Positions 1 through 8,626 of a stretch of DNA of 37,233 bases are shown piece by piece. Source of the DNA: Opitutaceae bacterium. GTDB taxonomy: Bacteria > Verrucomicrobiota > Verrucomicrobiia > Opitutales > Opitutaceae. The translations under genes were made by a program, and so were the position numbers. Each line of letters starts with the position of its first letter. Within the stretch, counting starts at the first letter, position 1. The notes under the pieces are model-generated. The model saw only the letters and a list, made by a program, of their open reading frames with translations, searched no databases and had not been told where the DNA came from. Location: contig JAQTYQ010000031.1 of assembly GCA_028688225.1 (NCBI GenBank), positions 1 through 37,233 of the forward strand. Direction: 5' to 3'.

Positions 1-1389
1 GGATGCAACTGGCTTTTCCTTCCGGTCTGGCGGTGGCGAACATTCTCCGCGCGCTCACGGACAAGAATTTCCTGAAGCAGTCCGTGGCCAAGCTCGGGAG
101 CGGCATCCTGAGCGGGTATCTGGGCGGACTGGCTTCGCTGAAGCTGGCGGTGGTCGGGGCCATCGGCCTGTCCACCTCCACCTTTGGCGCCGGCATGATC
201 GTCGGAGCGCGCATCGCGCTGCCCGCGCTCGTGGTCGCCTTCATCGGCGCCGGGCTGCGGCCCTATCTGACCGGCATCGGCTGGATCGAGGCCGGCGCGC
301 CCTTCCGCAAGATCGGCTTCATCATCGCGCTCGGCACCATCCTCGGGGCCGCGCTCCTGGATATCTGCATGATTCTGCTTGAGGCCGTCCGCCGGCTGCG
401 CCGGAAAAATGAAACGCCGGCCCGGCTTGGCGAGGACTGGAAGCGCGTGAACGTTCTTCGGCTGGTGCTGTGGGTCGGCTTCTGGGGGGTGGCGGTCGCG
501 GTCGTTGGCCATGCGGTGCTGGGCGAGCCCCTGCGCTATCTGGCGGTGTGCATCGGGCTCGTTTTCCTCTTTGTCCTCGTCAACGGCATCTCCCTCGGCA
601 TCTCGGACTGGAATCCCATTTCCAGCGCATTCGTGATGACGGTGTTCATCCTCGCGGCCATCGGCCTGACCGACGCGGGCACGGGGCTGATGTGTGCGTC
701 CATTCTGCTGATCGCCTGCAGCGAGGGCGGCGACATGCAGCAGGACCGCTCCACCGGCTGGCGACTGGGCACCAACCGCGTCGTGCAGTTCCGCTACCAG
801 GTGGGTCGGCATCGTCATGGGGGCGGTGCTGGCCGTGGTCCTGGCCAAGGTTTTCCTCCGCGCCTACCCGGTGTTGCAGGCCGACCAGTTTGGCCGCCAC
901 GTCGAGGGCGCGCAGCAGTGGCAGAGCGCCATGACCTACAAGTTCGTCGGCGCCCTGCGCGGCATCACCACCTCCCAGCCGCACGTGATGACGGCGCTCA
1001 AGCTGGGCGTCTTGATCGGCCTCGGCACCGAGATCGTCCGCAAGCTGGTCAAGCGGAACCACCGCTATCTCGCCTGGGCCCGCACCACCCGCTGGGGTGG
1101 GGTCTTCGATTTCGTTTTCGACGCCTGCCTGCTGCCCAGTCCGTATGCGTCGAGCTTCGGCGGTTTCGTGGAGCTGCCGACGTGCCTGTGGTGGGCGGGG
1201 GGAGGCCTGTTCGGCTCGCTCGGCGAGAGTGCGCTGACCCGGCTCCGCGCCCGTCGCGGCCAGGCGGCCGGGGCGGAGATGCCGGCAGACATGAGCACGA
1301 CTTCCCTCGTGGGCGGGGGGCTGATCGCCGGCGATTCGCTGGCAGCGCTGAGCGTCGGGCTCTACGGCCTGCTGCACACGCTGCTCTGA
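1..1389 (+). pseudogene. OPT-family oligopeptide transporter, C-terminal part, frameshifted
   Basis: This is the 3' part of an OPT/YSL-family membrane transporter; the 5' part lies before the window. The family imports oligopeptides or metal chelates through the inner membrane. The first piece (codons from base 3 to 803) has several hydrophobic segments and the family-like stretches ISDWNPISSAF and CDMQQDRSTGWRLGTN-like GGDMQQDRSTGWRLGTN, followed by VVQFRYQ. The second piece (805-1389) resumes with VGIVMGAVLAVVLAKVF, which continues the same family pattern, and ends at TGA 1387-1389. The frames differ by one base: GTGGGTC at 801-807 has one G too many compared with GTG GTC. About 461 residues are visible in total. 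After the shift the upstream frame runs on as low-complexity Arg/Gly-rich sequence to 1493, which is not real protein. The break is either a true frameshift or a sequencing error. The family call is firm; the substrate is unknown. Confidence 0.8.
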
Positions 1390-1407
1390 GGGGCCTGGTT
1401 CGGGCGG

Positions 1408-1520
1408 CAAGTTTCAAGGGCCAAATGGCAAGTAACAAGAGGGCGCGTTCAGAAGTCAGGGGTCAGAGGACAGCAGTCAGCAGATGGTCTTGATACTTGG
1501 TACTTGTGACTTGGAACTTC
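1408..1520. repeat. Short-period intergenic repeat mosaic
   Basis: The spacer between the OPT gene and the tRNA is built from near-repeated short words. On the left these are of the CAAGTTTCAAG and CAAGTAACAAG type, in the middle AGAAGTCAGGGGTCAGAGG and CAGCAGTCAGCAG, and on the right TACTTGGTACTTGTGACTTGG-like words. The right arm is the approximate reverse complement of the left arm, so the whole block is a loose inverted repeat. It has no coding character. Confidence 0.55.
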
Positions 1521-1577
1521 TGCACAAAACAGGATTGATTTGCCCGCGCCGGCCCGCCACTTTCGCCCCTCTCGTCC

Positions 1578-1654
1578 GGACGCTTAGCTCAGTTGGTTAG
1601 AGCACTAGTATCACACACTAGGGGTCACTGGTTCGAGTCCAGTAGCGTCCACCA
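1578..1654 (+). tRNA. tRNA-Val(CAC)
   Basis: A full cloverleaf can be drawn. The acceptor stem is GGACGCT (1578-1584) with AGCGTCC (1644-1650). The D stem is GCTC/GAGC. The anticodon stem is CTAGT/ACTAG around the loop ATCACAC (1610-1616), giving anticodon CAC at 1612-1614, which reads the valine codon GTG. The T arm is ACTGG-TTCGAGT-CCAGT. Discriminator A1651 is followed by an encoded CCA at 1652-1654. All stems pair without mismatch. Confidence 0.95.
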
Positions 1655-1953
1655 CCCGCTACCCCTTCGCATTGCGAAAGCTGCGGCGAGGTATTATGTA
1701 TTGATCGGTTCGGCTGCATCGTGGGACGAAGTCCGCCAAATCGGTCGGGCCTGACTCGACAAGGGAGCCGCGTGTGCGCTCCCGGAAAGCATTGCCGATA
1801 TTCAAACGCGCTGACAGGGGTTTTTCGCAAGAAGCCGAACCGCTGGGTAAATAATCTTGCCAGCATGCGATAATTTTTCTCCCTAAAAGGATAAAAAATA
1901 ATAGAGCTGCCGCGCAATAAGGCCCACCAGCAGGCTAATTTTGGTCGCGGTTT
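1655..1953. other. Gene-free spacer upstream of the beta-helix genes
   Basis: No credible gene is seen in this spacer between the tRNA and the duplicated block. It contains a small hairpin GGGAGC (1763-1768)/GCTCCC (1778-1783) without a T tract. An unusually AT-rich stretch lies at about 1845-1915 and includes GATAAT at 1869-1874, which could be a -10 element for the gene at 2015. No well-placed -35 was found, so no promoter is called. Confidence 0.4.
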
Positions 1954-2014
1954 CGAACCCAAGCCCGACGCCCCGCGTATTCCACGTCACCAGTTACCAT
2001 CCCCGCCCCAAATC

Positions 2015-4540
2015 ATGAAATCATCCCACGTATCATTCGGGCTCTTTCGACTCATCGCTTTCGCAGGCATCGCCGTGTTTGGTCAGCCGGCCGCAAGTGC
2101 CTCAGGGCTTACCTTTCATGTGGCGACTTCCGGTAATGATGACACCGGTGACGGCTCCAGTGCAAAGCCGTGGAAGACGATCCAAAAGGCCGCCGATCTC
2201 ATGGTCGAGGGCGACACGTGCCTGATCCACAGCGGGACTTATCGTGAGACCGTGACCCCGGCTCGCAGCGGCAAGCCCGATCACCCCATCACTTTCCGAG
2301 CCGCACCCGGCGAAAAAGTCACGATCAGCGGCTGCGATGTGGTCGCGGGCTGGGCGCCTCACTCGGGCGCAACCTACAAGAAGACCGGCCTGATGCTCTC
2401 GCTCGACGGGTCGATGAACCAGATCTTCATCGACGGCGAGCCGATGGTCCTGGCACGGTGGCCCAATCGCACCAACTCCAGCATCTGGGACATGGAATAT
2501 ACGACAGCGACCGGAGGCGCCGTACAGTCCCTCGTCGATAGCGAGCACCTCACGCAGCCGGACAATTATTGGGTCGGCGCCTTGCTCTGCGTCGAACAGA
2601 GCGGGAACGCCGGCTTTTCCAACGGCGGTTGGTACCAAATCCGGACGAGGGGGACCGGTTCCTCACAAAGCGAGCACAGTCTGACGACGATCGACTACGA
2701 CCACCATACTCCCCCGCCGGGGAAAGGGGCGAAGTATTTTCTGTGCGATAAACTGGAGTGCCTCGATGCGCCCAAGGAGTGGTATTACGACCGCCAGCAA
2801 TCCGTGCTCTACCTGCAGACGCCCAAAGGGGACAATCCGGGCGGTCACCTGGTCGAGGCCAAGCAGAGGCTTTATGGCTTCAATCTCGATGGGAAGGCCT
2901 ACATCAATATCAAGGACATTAATCTTTTTGCCTGCACCATCGTTTGTCGGAATGGCGCGAATCACTGCACCATCGATCACATCAATGCCGACTATTACTG
3001 GTGGAGCATGGTGGAGAACACCAGCTGGATCTACCGGGACTCGGGCATCGTCCTGCTTGGCAGTTATAATACCCTGAGGAACAGCGTTCTCACCCGCAGT
3101 TCCGACGATGGCGTCGTGCTGGGCGGAGTTCACAACAATGTCATCAACAATCTGATTCATGACGTGGCCTATGGCGGGCTTCCGGCCATTGGCATCAGAA
3201 TGCGAGGTGGCTGGAGTCTGGCCAGCCACAACACCATCCATGACGTCGGCAAGAATGGGATCGGCTCCGTCACGAACGGACTATATCATTGTGTGATCGA
3301 ATATAATTCGATTTCGAACACCTCCCGCATGGCGAATGACATGGGGGCGATTTACATGGGTGGCCTCGCTACAGAAAACACCGAGTTTCACCACAACATT
3401 GCGCACGATCCCAGCCCGACCGCCGCCTACACCTCGGGACTCTATTTCGACGGGGATACGAACGGGCTGATCGTCTATCGCAATATTATTTATGGCCACT
3501 ACACCGTGGCGAACCTCCAGGTGAACCATCCCTGTGAGGATTCGCTGTTTATCAACAACACGCTGTACAATTATTCCAAGATCTGGGCTGACCTGACGTG
3601 GAGCTGGAGCAGCAACATCGGGTCCTATTTTGTAAACAACATCTGCGTCGATCGGTGCGACATCCCGGATTGGGGGGCGATCTTCACCCATAACCTCACT
3701 TCGGGTGACCCGAGGCTGACAAATCCGCCGGTTGATTTTACGCCGAATCCCGGTTCCCCCTGCATCGATGCGGGCATGGTTTTCGAAGGGGTCACGGAGG
3801 GATACGCGGGAAAGGCCCCGGACATCGGCGCCGTGGAGAGCGGGGCACCGGACTGGCAGCGGCAGGTGGGACATAATTTCGAGAATCCCCCGGACGCCAA
3901 GTGGTCGGCCGGCAATTTCCGTTTCAGGAATCGTGTCGAAAACCCCAGCTTCGAGCGCTACGGAGCCTTCCAGCCAAGTGAGCGTGTTCCCACGCTTCCC
4001 GGAGATCTCAAGTTTGATCCGCTCGACGGCTGGAACAAATCCGGACCGAATTGGAGTACCGCTGACGTGGTGAGAACGCTCAGATCTCCAGCCTTTCCCA
4101 TTGCACCCAGCGAAACGGCAGACTTCATCCGCTATGCTGTAGCCAAGCAAAGCTGCCATTCTTTGAAGCTGTCTAGCGGCGCCGGTATATCCCAGACGAT
4201 CAGCGGCCTGACCCCCAACACGACCTATCGTGTTCGCATGTTCATGCGCTCCGACAACCTCTCGGAATGCCAGCTGGGCGTACGGGATTTTGGCGGCGAG
4301 GACACTTCCAAGTCTGGATCCTCGCACGACTGGTCGGTGGTGACCTTCACTTTCAAGACCGGCGGCTCCAACACGTCCGCCGTCCTCTATATCTCCAAGC
4401 CAGCCAGGCAGTCAATTTGCGACGGTTTCGCCTATGTGGACGACGTGGGATTGACGGAGGAACCGGCGGTGCCGGTGGTGCCGAACATTCCGGTCTCTGA
4501 TTATTTTGAAACGCCTGCTTGGGTCATTCCGATCCGCTGA
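2015..4540 (+). CDS. Secreted right-handed beta-helix protein, copy 1
   Basis: The product (841 aa) is a likely exported protein. A signal peptide is visible at residues 1-30 (hydrophobic FGLFRLIAFAGIAVF, then QPAASAS as the cleavage region). Residues about 31-110 look like the cap of DUF1565-type beta-helix proteins (FHVATSGNDDTGDGS, KPWKTIQKAADLM). A parallel beta-helix with many Asn/Ile/His turns follows to about residue 560. A closing motif PGSPCIDAG near 579 and PDIGAVESG end that domain. Residues about 640-815 resemble a jelly-roll carbohydrate-binding domain (NPSFERY, GISQTISGLTPNTTYRVRMF, YVDDVGL). Such proteins are often polysaccharide lyases or glycan-binding enzymes, but no catalytic residues could be fixed, so substrate and activity are unknown. 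ATG 2015 has no Shine-Dalgarno sequence; it is chosen because it gives a complete signal peptide and matches copy 2. The base composition is visibly less GC-rich than that of the neighbours. Confidence 0.85.
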   Translation: MKSSHVSFGLFRLIAFAGIAVFGQPAASASGLTFHVATSGNDDTGDGSSAKPWKTIQKAADLMVEGDTCLIHSGTYRETVTPARSGKPDHPITFRAAPGEKVTISGCDVVAGWAPHSGATYKKTGLMLSLDGSMNQIFIDGEPMVLARWPNRTNSSIWDMEYTTATGGAVQSLVDSEHLTQPDNYWVGALLCVEQSGNAGFSNGGWYQIRTRGTGSSQSEHSLTTIDYDHHTPPPGKGAKYFLCDKLECLDAPKEWYYDRQQSVLYLQTPKGDNPGGHLVEAKQRLYGFNLDGKAYINIKDINLFACTIVCRNGANHCTIDHINADYYWWSMVENTSWIYRDSGIVLLGSYNTLRNSVLTRSSDDGVVLGGVHNNVINNLIHDVAYGGLPAIGIRMRGGWSLASHNTIHDVGKNGIGSVTNGLYHCVIEYNSISNTSRMANDMGAIYMGGLATENTEFHHNIAHDPSPTAAYTSGLYFDGDTNGLIVYRNIIYGHYTVANLQVNHPCEDSLFINNTLYNYSKIWADLTWSWSSNIGSYFVNNICVDRCDIPDWGAIFTHNLTSGDPRLTNPPVDFTPNPGSPCIDAGMVFEGVTEGYAGKAPDIGAVESGAPDWQRQVGHNFENPPDAKWSAGNFRFRNRVENPSFERYGAFQPSERVPTLPGDLKFDPLDGWNKSGPNWSTADVVRTLRSPAFPIAPSETADFIRYAVAKQSCHSLKLSSGAGISQTISGLTPNTTYRVRMFMRSDNLSECQLGVRDFGGEDTSKSGSSHDWSVVTFTFKTGGSNTSAVLYISKPARQSICDGFAYVDDVGLTEEPAVPVVPNIPVSDYFETPAWVIPIR

Positions 4541-4743
4541 GCATGCCGCCATGGCTGGGCCCACGCGTCTGATCTCGTTGAACTCTGTGCCTCCTCAGTG
4601 CTCTCTGTGATAATACCAATCACTGACTGGAACCGAACTCTTCACATGAACTTCGCCAAGAATACAAGGCGCTACGAACCCAAACCCGACGCCCTGCGCA
4701 TTCCATGTCACCAGTTAGCCAGTTACCATCCACGTCCCAAATC

Positions 4744-7281
4744 ATGAAATCATTCGTCTCCCACGCATCATTCGGGTTCTTTCGGCTCCTCGCTTTCGCA
4801 AGCATCGCTGTGTTTGGCCAGCCGGCCGCAAGCGCCTTAGGACTCACCTTTCATGTGGCGACTTCCGGCGATGACGACACCGGTGACGGTTCCAGTGCAA
4901 AACCGTGGAAGACGATCCAAAAGGCCGCCGATCTCATGGTCGCGGGCGACACGTGTCTGATTCACAGCGGGATTTATCGTGAGACCGTGATCCCGGCTCG
5001 CAACGGAAAGCCCGACCAGCCCATCACTTTCCAAGCCGCTCCCGGCGAAAAGGTCACGATCAGCGGCTGCGATGTGGTCGCGGACTGGGTGCCTCACGCG
5101 GGCGCAATCTATAAGAAGACCGGCTTGGCGCTCTCGCTTAACGGGTTGATGAACCAGATCTTCATCGACGGCGAGCCGATGGTCCTGGCACGGTGGCCCA
5201 ATCGCACCAACTCCAGCATCTGGGACATGGAATACACGACGGCGACCGGAGGCGCCGTCCAGTCCCTCGTCGATAGCGAGCACCTCACGCAGCCGGACAA
5301 CTATTGGGTCGGCGCCCTGCTCTGCGTCGAACAGAGCGGCAACGCCGGCTTTTCCAACGGAGGCTGGTACCAAATCCGGACGACTGTGACTGGCTCCTCG
5401 CAAAGCGAACACAGCCTGACGACGGTCGAATACGACCCACACACACCTCCTCCCGGGAAAGGGGCGAAGTATTTTCTGTGCAACAAACTGGAGTGCTTGG
5501 ATGCGGCCAACGAGTGGTATTACGACCGCCAGCAATCCGTGCTCTATCTGCAGACACCCAAAGGCGACCATCCGAGCGGCCATCTGATCGAAGCCAAGCA
5601 AAGGCTTTATGCCTTCAACCTAGATGGGAAGGCCTACATCGATATCAAGGACGTCAATCTCTTCGCCTGTACTATCGTGTGTCGGGGTGATGCGAACCAT
5701 TGCAATATCGATCGCATCCATGCCGACTATTACTGGTGGAGCATGGTGGAAAACACCAACTGGATCTACCGGGACTCGGGCATCGTCCTGCTTGGCAGTT
5801 ATAATACCCTGAGGAACAGCATTCTCACCCGTAGTTCTGACGATGGCGTCGTGCTGGGCGGAGTTCACAACAATGTCATCAACAATCTGATTCACGACGT
5901 GGCCTATGGCGGACTCCAGGCCATTGGCATCAGAATGCGAGGTGGCTGGAATCTAGCCAGCCACAACACCATCCATGACGTCGGCAAGAATGGTATCGGT
6001 TCCGGGGCCAACGAGAACGGACTATATCATTGCGAGATTGAATATAATTCGATCTCGAACACCTCCCGCATGGCGAATGACATGGGGGCGATTTATATGG
6101 GCTGTGTCTCCACGGAAAACACCGAGATTCACCACAACATTGCGCACGATCCCAGCCCGACCGCGGCCTATACCTCGGGGCTCTATTTCGACGGAGACTC
6201 GAACGGGCTGATCGTCTATCGTAATATCATTTATGGCCACTACACCGTGGCGAACCTCCAGGTTAACCATCCCTGCGAGGACTCGCTGTTTATCAACAAT
6301 ACGCTGTACAATTATTCCAAGATCTGGGCTGACCTGACGTGGAGCTGGAGCAGCAACATCGGGTCCTATTTTGTAAACAACATCTGTGTCGATCGGTGCG
6401 ACATCCCGGATTGGGGGGCGACCTTCACCCATAATCTCACAGCCGGCGACCCGCAGATAACAAATCCGCCGGTCGATTTTACGCCAAGACCCGGTTCTCC
6501 CTGCATCGATGCAGGCATGTTTTTCGAAGGGGTCACGGAGGGATACACGGGCAAGGCCCCGGACATCGGCGCCGTGGAGAGCGGTGCACCGGACTGGCAA
6601 CGGCAGGTGGGGCATAATTTCGAGAACCCCCCGGACGCGCAGTGGTCGGCGGGCGATTTCCGTTTCAGGAATCGCGTCGAAAACCCCAGCTTTGAGCGCT
6701 ACGCAGCCTTCCCGCTCAGTGAGCGCGTTCCCACGCTCCCGGGAGACCTCAAGTTTGATCCGCTCGACGGCTGGGCCAAGTCCGGACCGAATTGGAGCAC
6801 CGCTGACGTGGTGAGATCGCTGAGATGGTCGGGCGCTCCCGTTGCACCTAGCGGAATGGCGCCGTTCATTCGCTATGCTGTAGCCAAGCAAAGCTATCAT
6901 TCCTTGAAGTTGTCCGGCGGTGCCGGTGTATCCCAGAAGATCAGCGGCCTGACCCCCAATACAACCTATCGTGTTCGCATGTTCATGCGCACCGACAACC
7001 TCTCGGAATGCCGGTTGGGCGTACGGGATTTTGGCGGCGAGGATACTTTCAGAGCCGGATCCTTGCACGACTGGTCCGAGGTGACCTTCACCTTCAAAAC
7101 CGGCGGCTCCAACACGTCCGCCGTCCTCTATATTTGCAGGCCGCTCAATCCGACAGGTTTCGACGGTTTCGCCTATGTGGATGACGTGGGATTGACGGAG
7201 GAACCAGCGGTGCCAGTGGTGCCGAATATTCCGATCTCTGACTATTTTGAAACGCCTCCTTGGGTCATTCCGATCCGCTGA
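4744..7281 (+). CDS. Secreted right-handed beta-helix protein, copy 2
   Basis: This 845-aa paralogue of the preceding gene has the same order: signal peptide (about residues 1-33), cap, beta-helix, PGSPCIDAG close, and C-terminal jelly-roll-like domain. ATG 4744 is chosen over the in-frame ATG at 4705 because it aligns with the start of copy 1 and gives a normal signal peptide; the 4705 version would add 13 polar residues. Differences from copy 1 include three extra residues near the N-terminus, a loop IGSGANENGLYHC in place of IGSVTNGLYHC, and a divergent patch around residues 695-710. Both copies seem functional. They may act on related but different glycans, or simply raise dosage; neither can be decided from sequence. 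Confidence 0.85.
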   Translation: MKSFVSHASFGFFRLLAFASIAVFGQPAASALGLTFHVATSGDDDTGDGSSAKPWKTIQKAADLMVAGDTCLIHSGIYRETVIPARNGKPDQPITFQAAPGEKVTISGCDVVADWVPHAGAIYKKTGLALSLNGLMNQIFIDGEPMVLARWPNRTNSSIWDMEYTTATGGAVQSLVDSEHLTQPDNYWVGALLCVEQSGNAGFSNGGWYQIRTTVTGSSQSEHSLTTVEYDPHTPPPGKGAKYFLCNKLECLDAANEWYYDRQQSVLYLQTPKGDHPSGHLIEAKQRLYAFNLDGKAYIDIKDVNLFACTIVCRGDANHCNIDRIHADYYWWSMVENTNWIYRDSGIVLLGSYNTLRNSILTRSSDDGVVLGGVHNNVINNLIHDVAYGGLQAIGIRMRGGWNLASHNTIHDVGKNGIGSGANENGLYHCEIEYNSISNTSRMANDMGAIYMGCVSTENTEIHHNIAHDPSPTAAYTSGLYFDGDSNGLIVYRNIIYGHYTVANLQVNHPCEDSLFINNTLYNYSKIWADLTWSWSSNIGSYFVNNICVDRCDIPDWGATFTHNLTAGDPQITNPPVDFTPRPGSPCIDAGMFFEGVTEGYTGKAPDIGAVESGAPDWQRQVGHNFENPPDAQWSAGDFRFRNRVENPSFERYAAFPLSERVPTLPGDLKFDPLDGWAKSGPNWSTADVVRSLRWSGAPVAPSGMAPFIRYAVAKQSYHSLKLSGGAGVSQKISGLTPNTTYRVRMFMRTDNLSECRLGVRDFGGEDTFRAGSLHDWSEVTFTFKTGGSNTSAVLYICRPLNPTGFDGFAYVDDVGLTEEPAVPVVPNIPISDYFETPPWVIPIR

Positions 7282-7331
7282 GCCAAGGTCAGGCCGAAAC
7301 AATTGTGATCGGGCGAGAGCCCGGCGGCCGC

Positions 7332-8489
7332 TCAAAACGCGGCGAGCAGCTTCTGCAGGTCGACGTATTCTGTGATGAGGCGCTTGATCACGGGGATCTT
7401 GTCCACGTCCTGCGGCTGGGTTTTCACGGTCATGCTGTTGACCTTCGAGGTGATGGTGTAGGCGTCCTCGCGCGCGGCGATCACCGGGATGTCGGTCTGC
7501 GCCAGCAGTTCGAGCAGCTTGGGGTGGGGCAGGATGTCGTTGGTCAGGATGATGCCGGCGATGGCCTTGGTGCCGGAGATGCTGGTGGCGGAAATCGCGG
7601 CCAGGATTACGTCGTCGCGGTCGCCCGGAGTGATGAGCAGGTTGCCCGGCTGCAGGTGGTCGATGATGCCCTTCGCCGTCATGGCGCCGACCACCACGCG
7701 CAGGATGCGTTCGGGCGCGCCGGTGGCCCGGGCGTTGACCCACCGGCCGCCGATTTCCTCGGCCACCTGCGAGAGATTGGGGGCGGAGAGCATCTTCTGC
7801 ACCGGCAGCACGCCCAGCAGGGGCACGCCGAGCCGCGCGAGCCCCAGGCCCGCGTACTGCACAATCTGGGGAATCTTGTCGGCATCGACCTTGTTGAGGA
7901 TGGCGCCGATGATCTTCACGCCCTCCCGGTCGAAGAGCGCCTTGTTGAGCGCGATCTCGTCGATCGGCCGGCCGATGCCGCCGGGACAGACGAGGATGAC
8001 CTTGGCGTCGAGAATCTGCGCCACCCGCGCGTTGGAGAGGTCGAAGATCGAGCCCACACCGGCGTGGCCGGTGCCCTCGATGAGGGTGAAATCCTTCTCC
8101 CATGACACCCGGTCGAAGGCCCGGCAGATCTTGTCGACCAGCAGGGCGTAGGTCTCGGTGGGGTTGCCGAGGAAGCGGCGGGTGAACGTGGGGTCGACGG
8201 TGATCGGGCTCATGCTCTCGATGGGCACGCGCACCTTGTAGATCATGTCGAGCAGGTAGGAGTCCTCGTCGACCTTGTGGCCCTCGACCTCGACGAAGCG
8301 CTGGCCCACCGGCTTGATGAAGCCCACGCGCGGATAGAGGTGCTGGAGCGCGGCGAAGAGGCCGAGGCAGGCGGTGGTTTTGCCGTCGTTCATGCGCGTG
8401 GCCGCGACAAAGATGCGCCGGGTGATGTCGTTCGTCGGCTTGGTCAGCAGCGGCAGCGACGGCTGCTCGAAGGGATTCGGATTGGGCAT
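7332..8489 (-). CDS. DRTGG-domain protein with dethiobiotin-synthetase-like ATPase domain (Pta N-terminal-like)
   Basis: The product (385 aa) corresponds to the N-terminal regulatory half of long phosphate acetyltransferases. Residues about 25-210 form an AAA_26/dethiobiotin-synthetase-like domain with a P-loop variant MNDGKTTACLGLFAAL and the stretch VILVCPGGIGRPIDEIALNK. The remainder matches the DRTGG domain pattern (NLLITPGDRDDVILAAISA, IAGIILTNDILPHPKL, DIPVIAAREDAYTI). ATG 8489 is taken because the frame upstream of it is repeat DNA. The stop is TGA at 7332-7334. It lies directly downstream of pta on the same strand, separated by a 137-bp repeat-filled gap, so the two probably work together in acetyl-phosphate/acetyl-CoA metabolism. 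In long Pta this half modulates catalysis and has no acetyltransferase activity of its own; that this also holds here is inference. Confidence 0.8.
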   Translation of the reverse strand: MPNPNPFEQPSLPLLTKPTNDITRRIFVAATRMNDGKTTACLGLFAALQHLYPRVGFIKPVGQRFVEVEGHKVDEDSYLLDMIYKVRVPIESMSPITVDPTFTRRFLGNPTETYALLVDKICRAFDRVSWEKDFTLIEGTGHAGVGSIFDLSNARVAQILDAKVILVCPGGIGRPIDEIALNKALFDREGVKIIGAILNKVDADKIPQIVQYAGLGLARLGVPLLGVLPVQKMLSAPNLSQVAEEIGGRWVNARATGAPERILRVVVGAMTAKGIIDHLQPGNLLITPGDRDDVILAAISATSISGTKAIAGIILTNDILPHPKLLELLAQTDIPVIAAREDAYTITSKVNSMTVKTQPQDVDKIPVIKRLITEYVDLQKLLAAF

Positions 8490-8497
8490 GGGAAATT

Positions 8498-8608
8498 GGT
8501 TCAGGGTTCTGAGTTTAGGGTTTTGGGCTAATGGTGCTGGGTTTGCATGCCGGAGTTTCGAGATCGGATTTCTCCCCTCAACCCAGAACCCAGAACTCCG
8601 AACTCCAG
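8498..8608. repeat. Imperfect inverted repeat of short words
   Basis: The gap between the DRTGG gene and pta is mostly a loose palindrome. The left arm (8498-8528) is made of GGTTCAGGG, TTCTGAGTTTAGGG and TTTTGGG words. The right arm (about 8578-8608) carries AACCCAGAACCCAGAACTCC and GAACTCCAGG. A 50-base loop lies between them. It resembles the other word-mosaic spacers in this window. Confidence 0.55.
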
Positions 8609-8626
8609 GACGCTTGGCGCCGCTGC

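Larger units (their letters stand above)
1954..7285 (+). repeat. Tandem duplication of a gene plus its upstream 60-70 bp
   Basis: Two direct copies are present: about 1954-4543 and about 4675-7284. Similarity begins at CGAACCC, 61 bp before the first ATG and 69 bp before the second, and ends just after the two TGA stop codons (GATCCGCTGAGC in both). The 8-bp difference upstream comes from a doubled CCAGTTA word in the second copy. The copies are separated by about 130 bp of unrelated sequence. By eye they agree at roughly nine positions in ten, with substitutions spread along the whole length and both frames intact. Confidence 0.9.

Noticed and set aside
1618..1962. Minus-strand open frame of 114 codons
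   Set aside because: It overlaps the tRNA-Val gene and shows no protein features.
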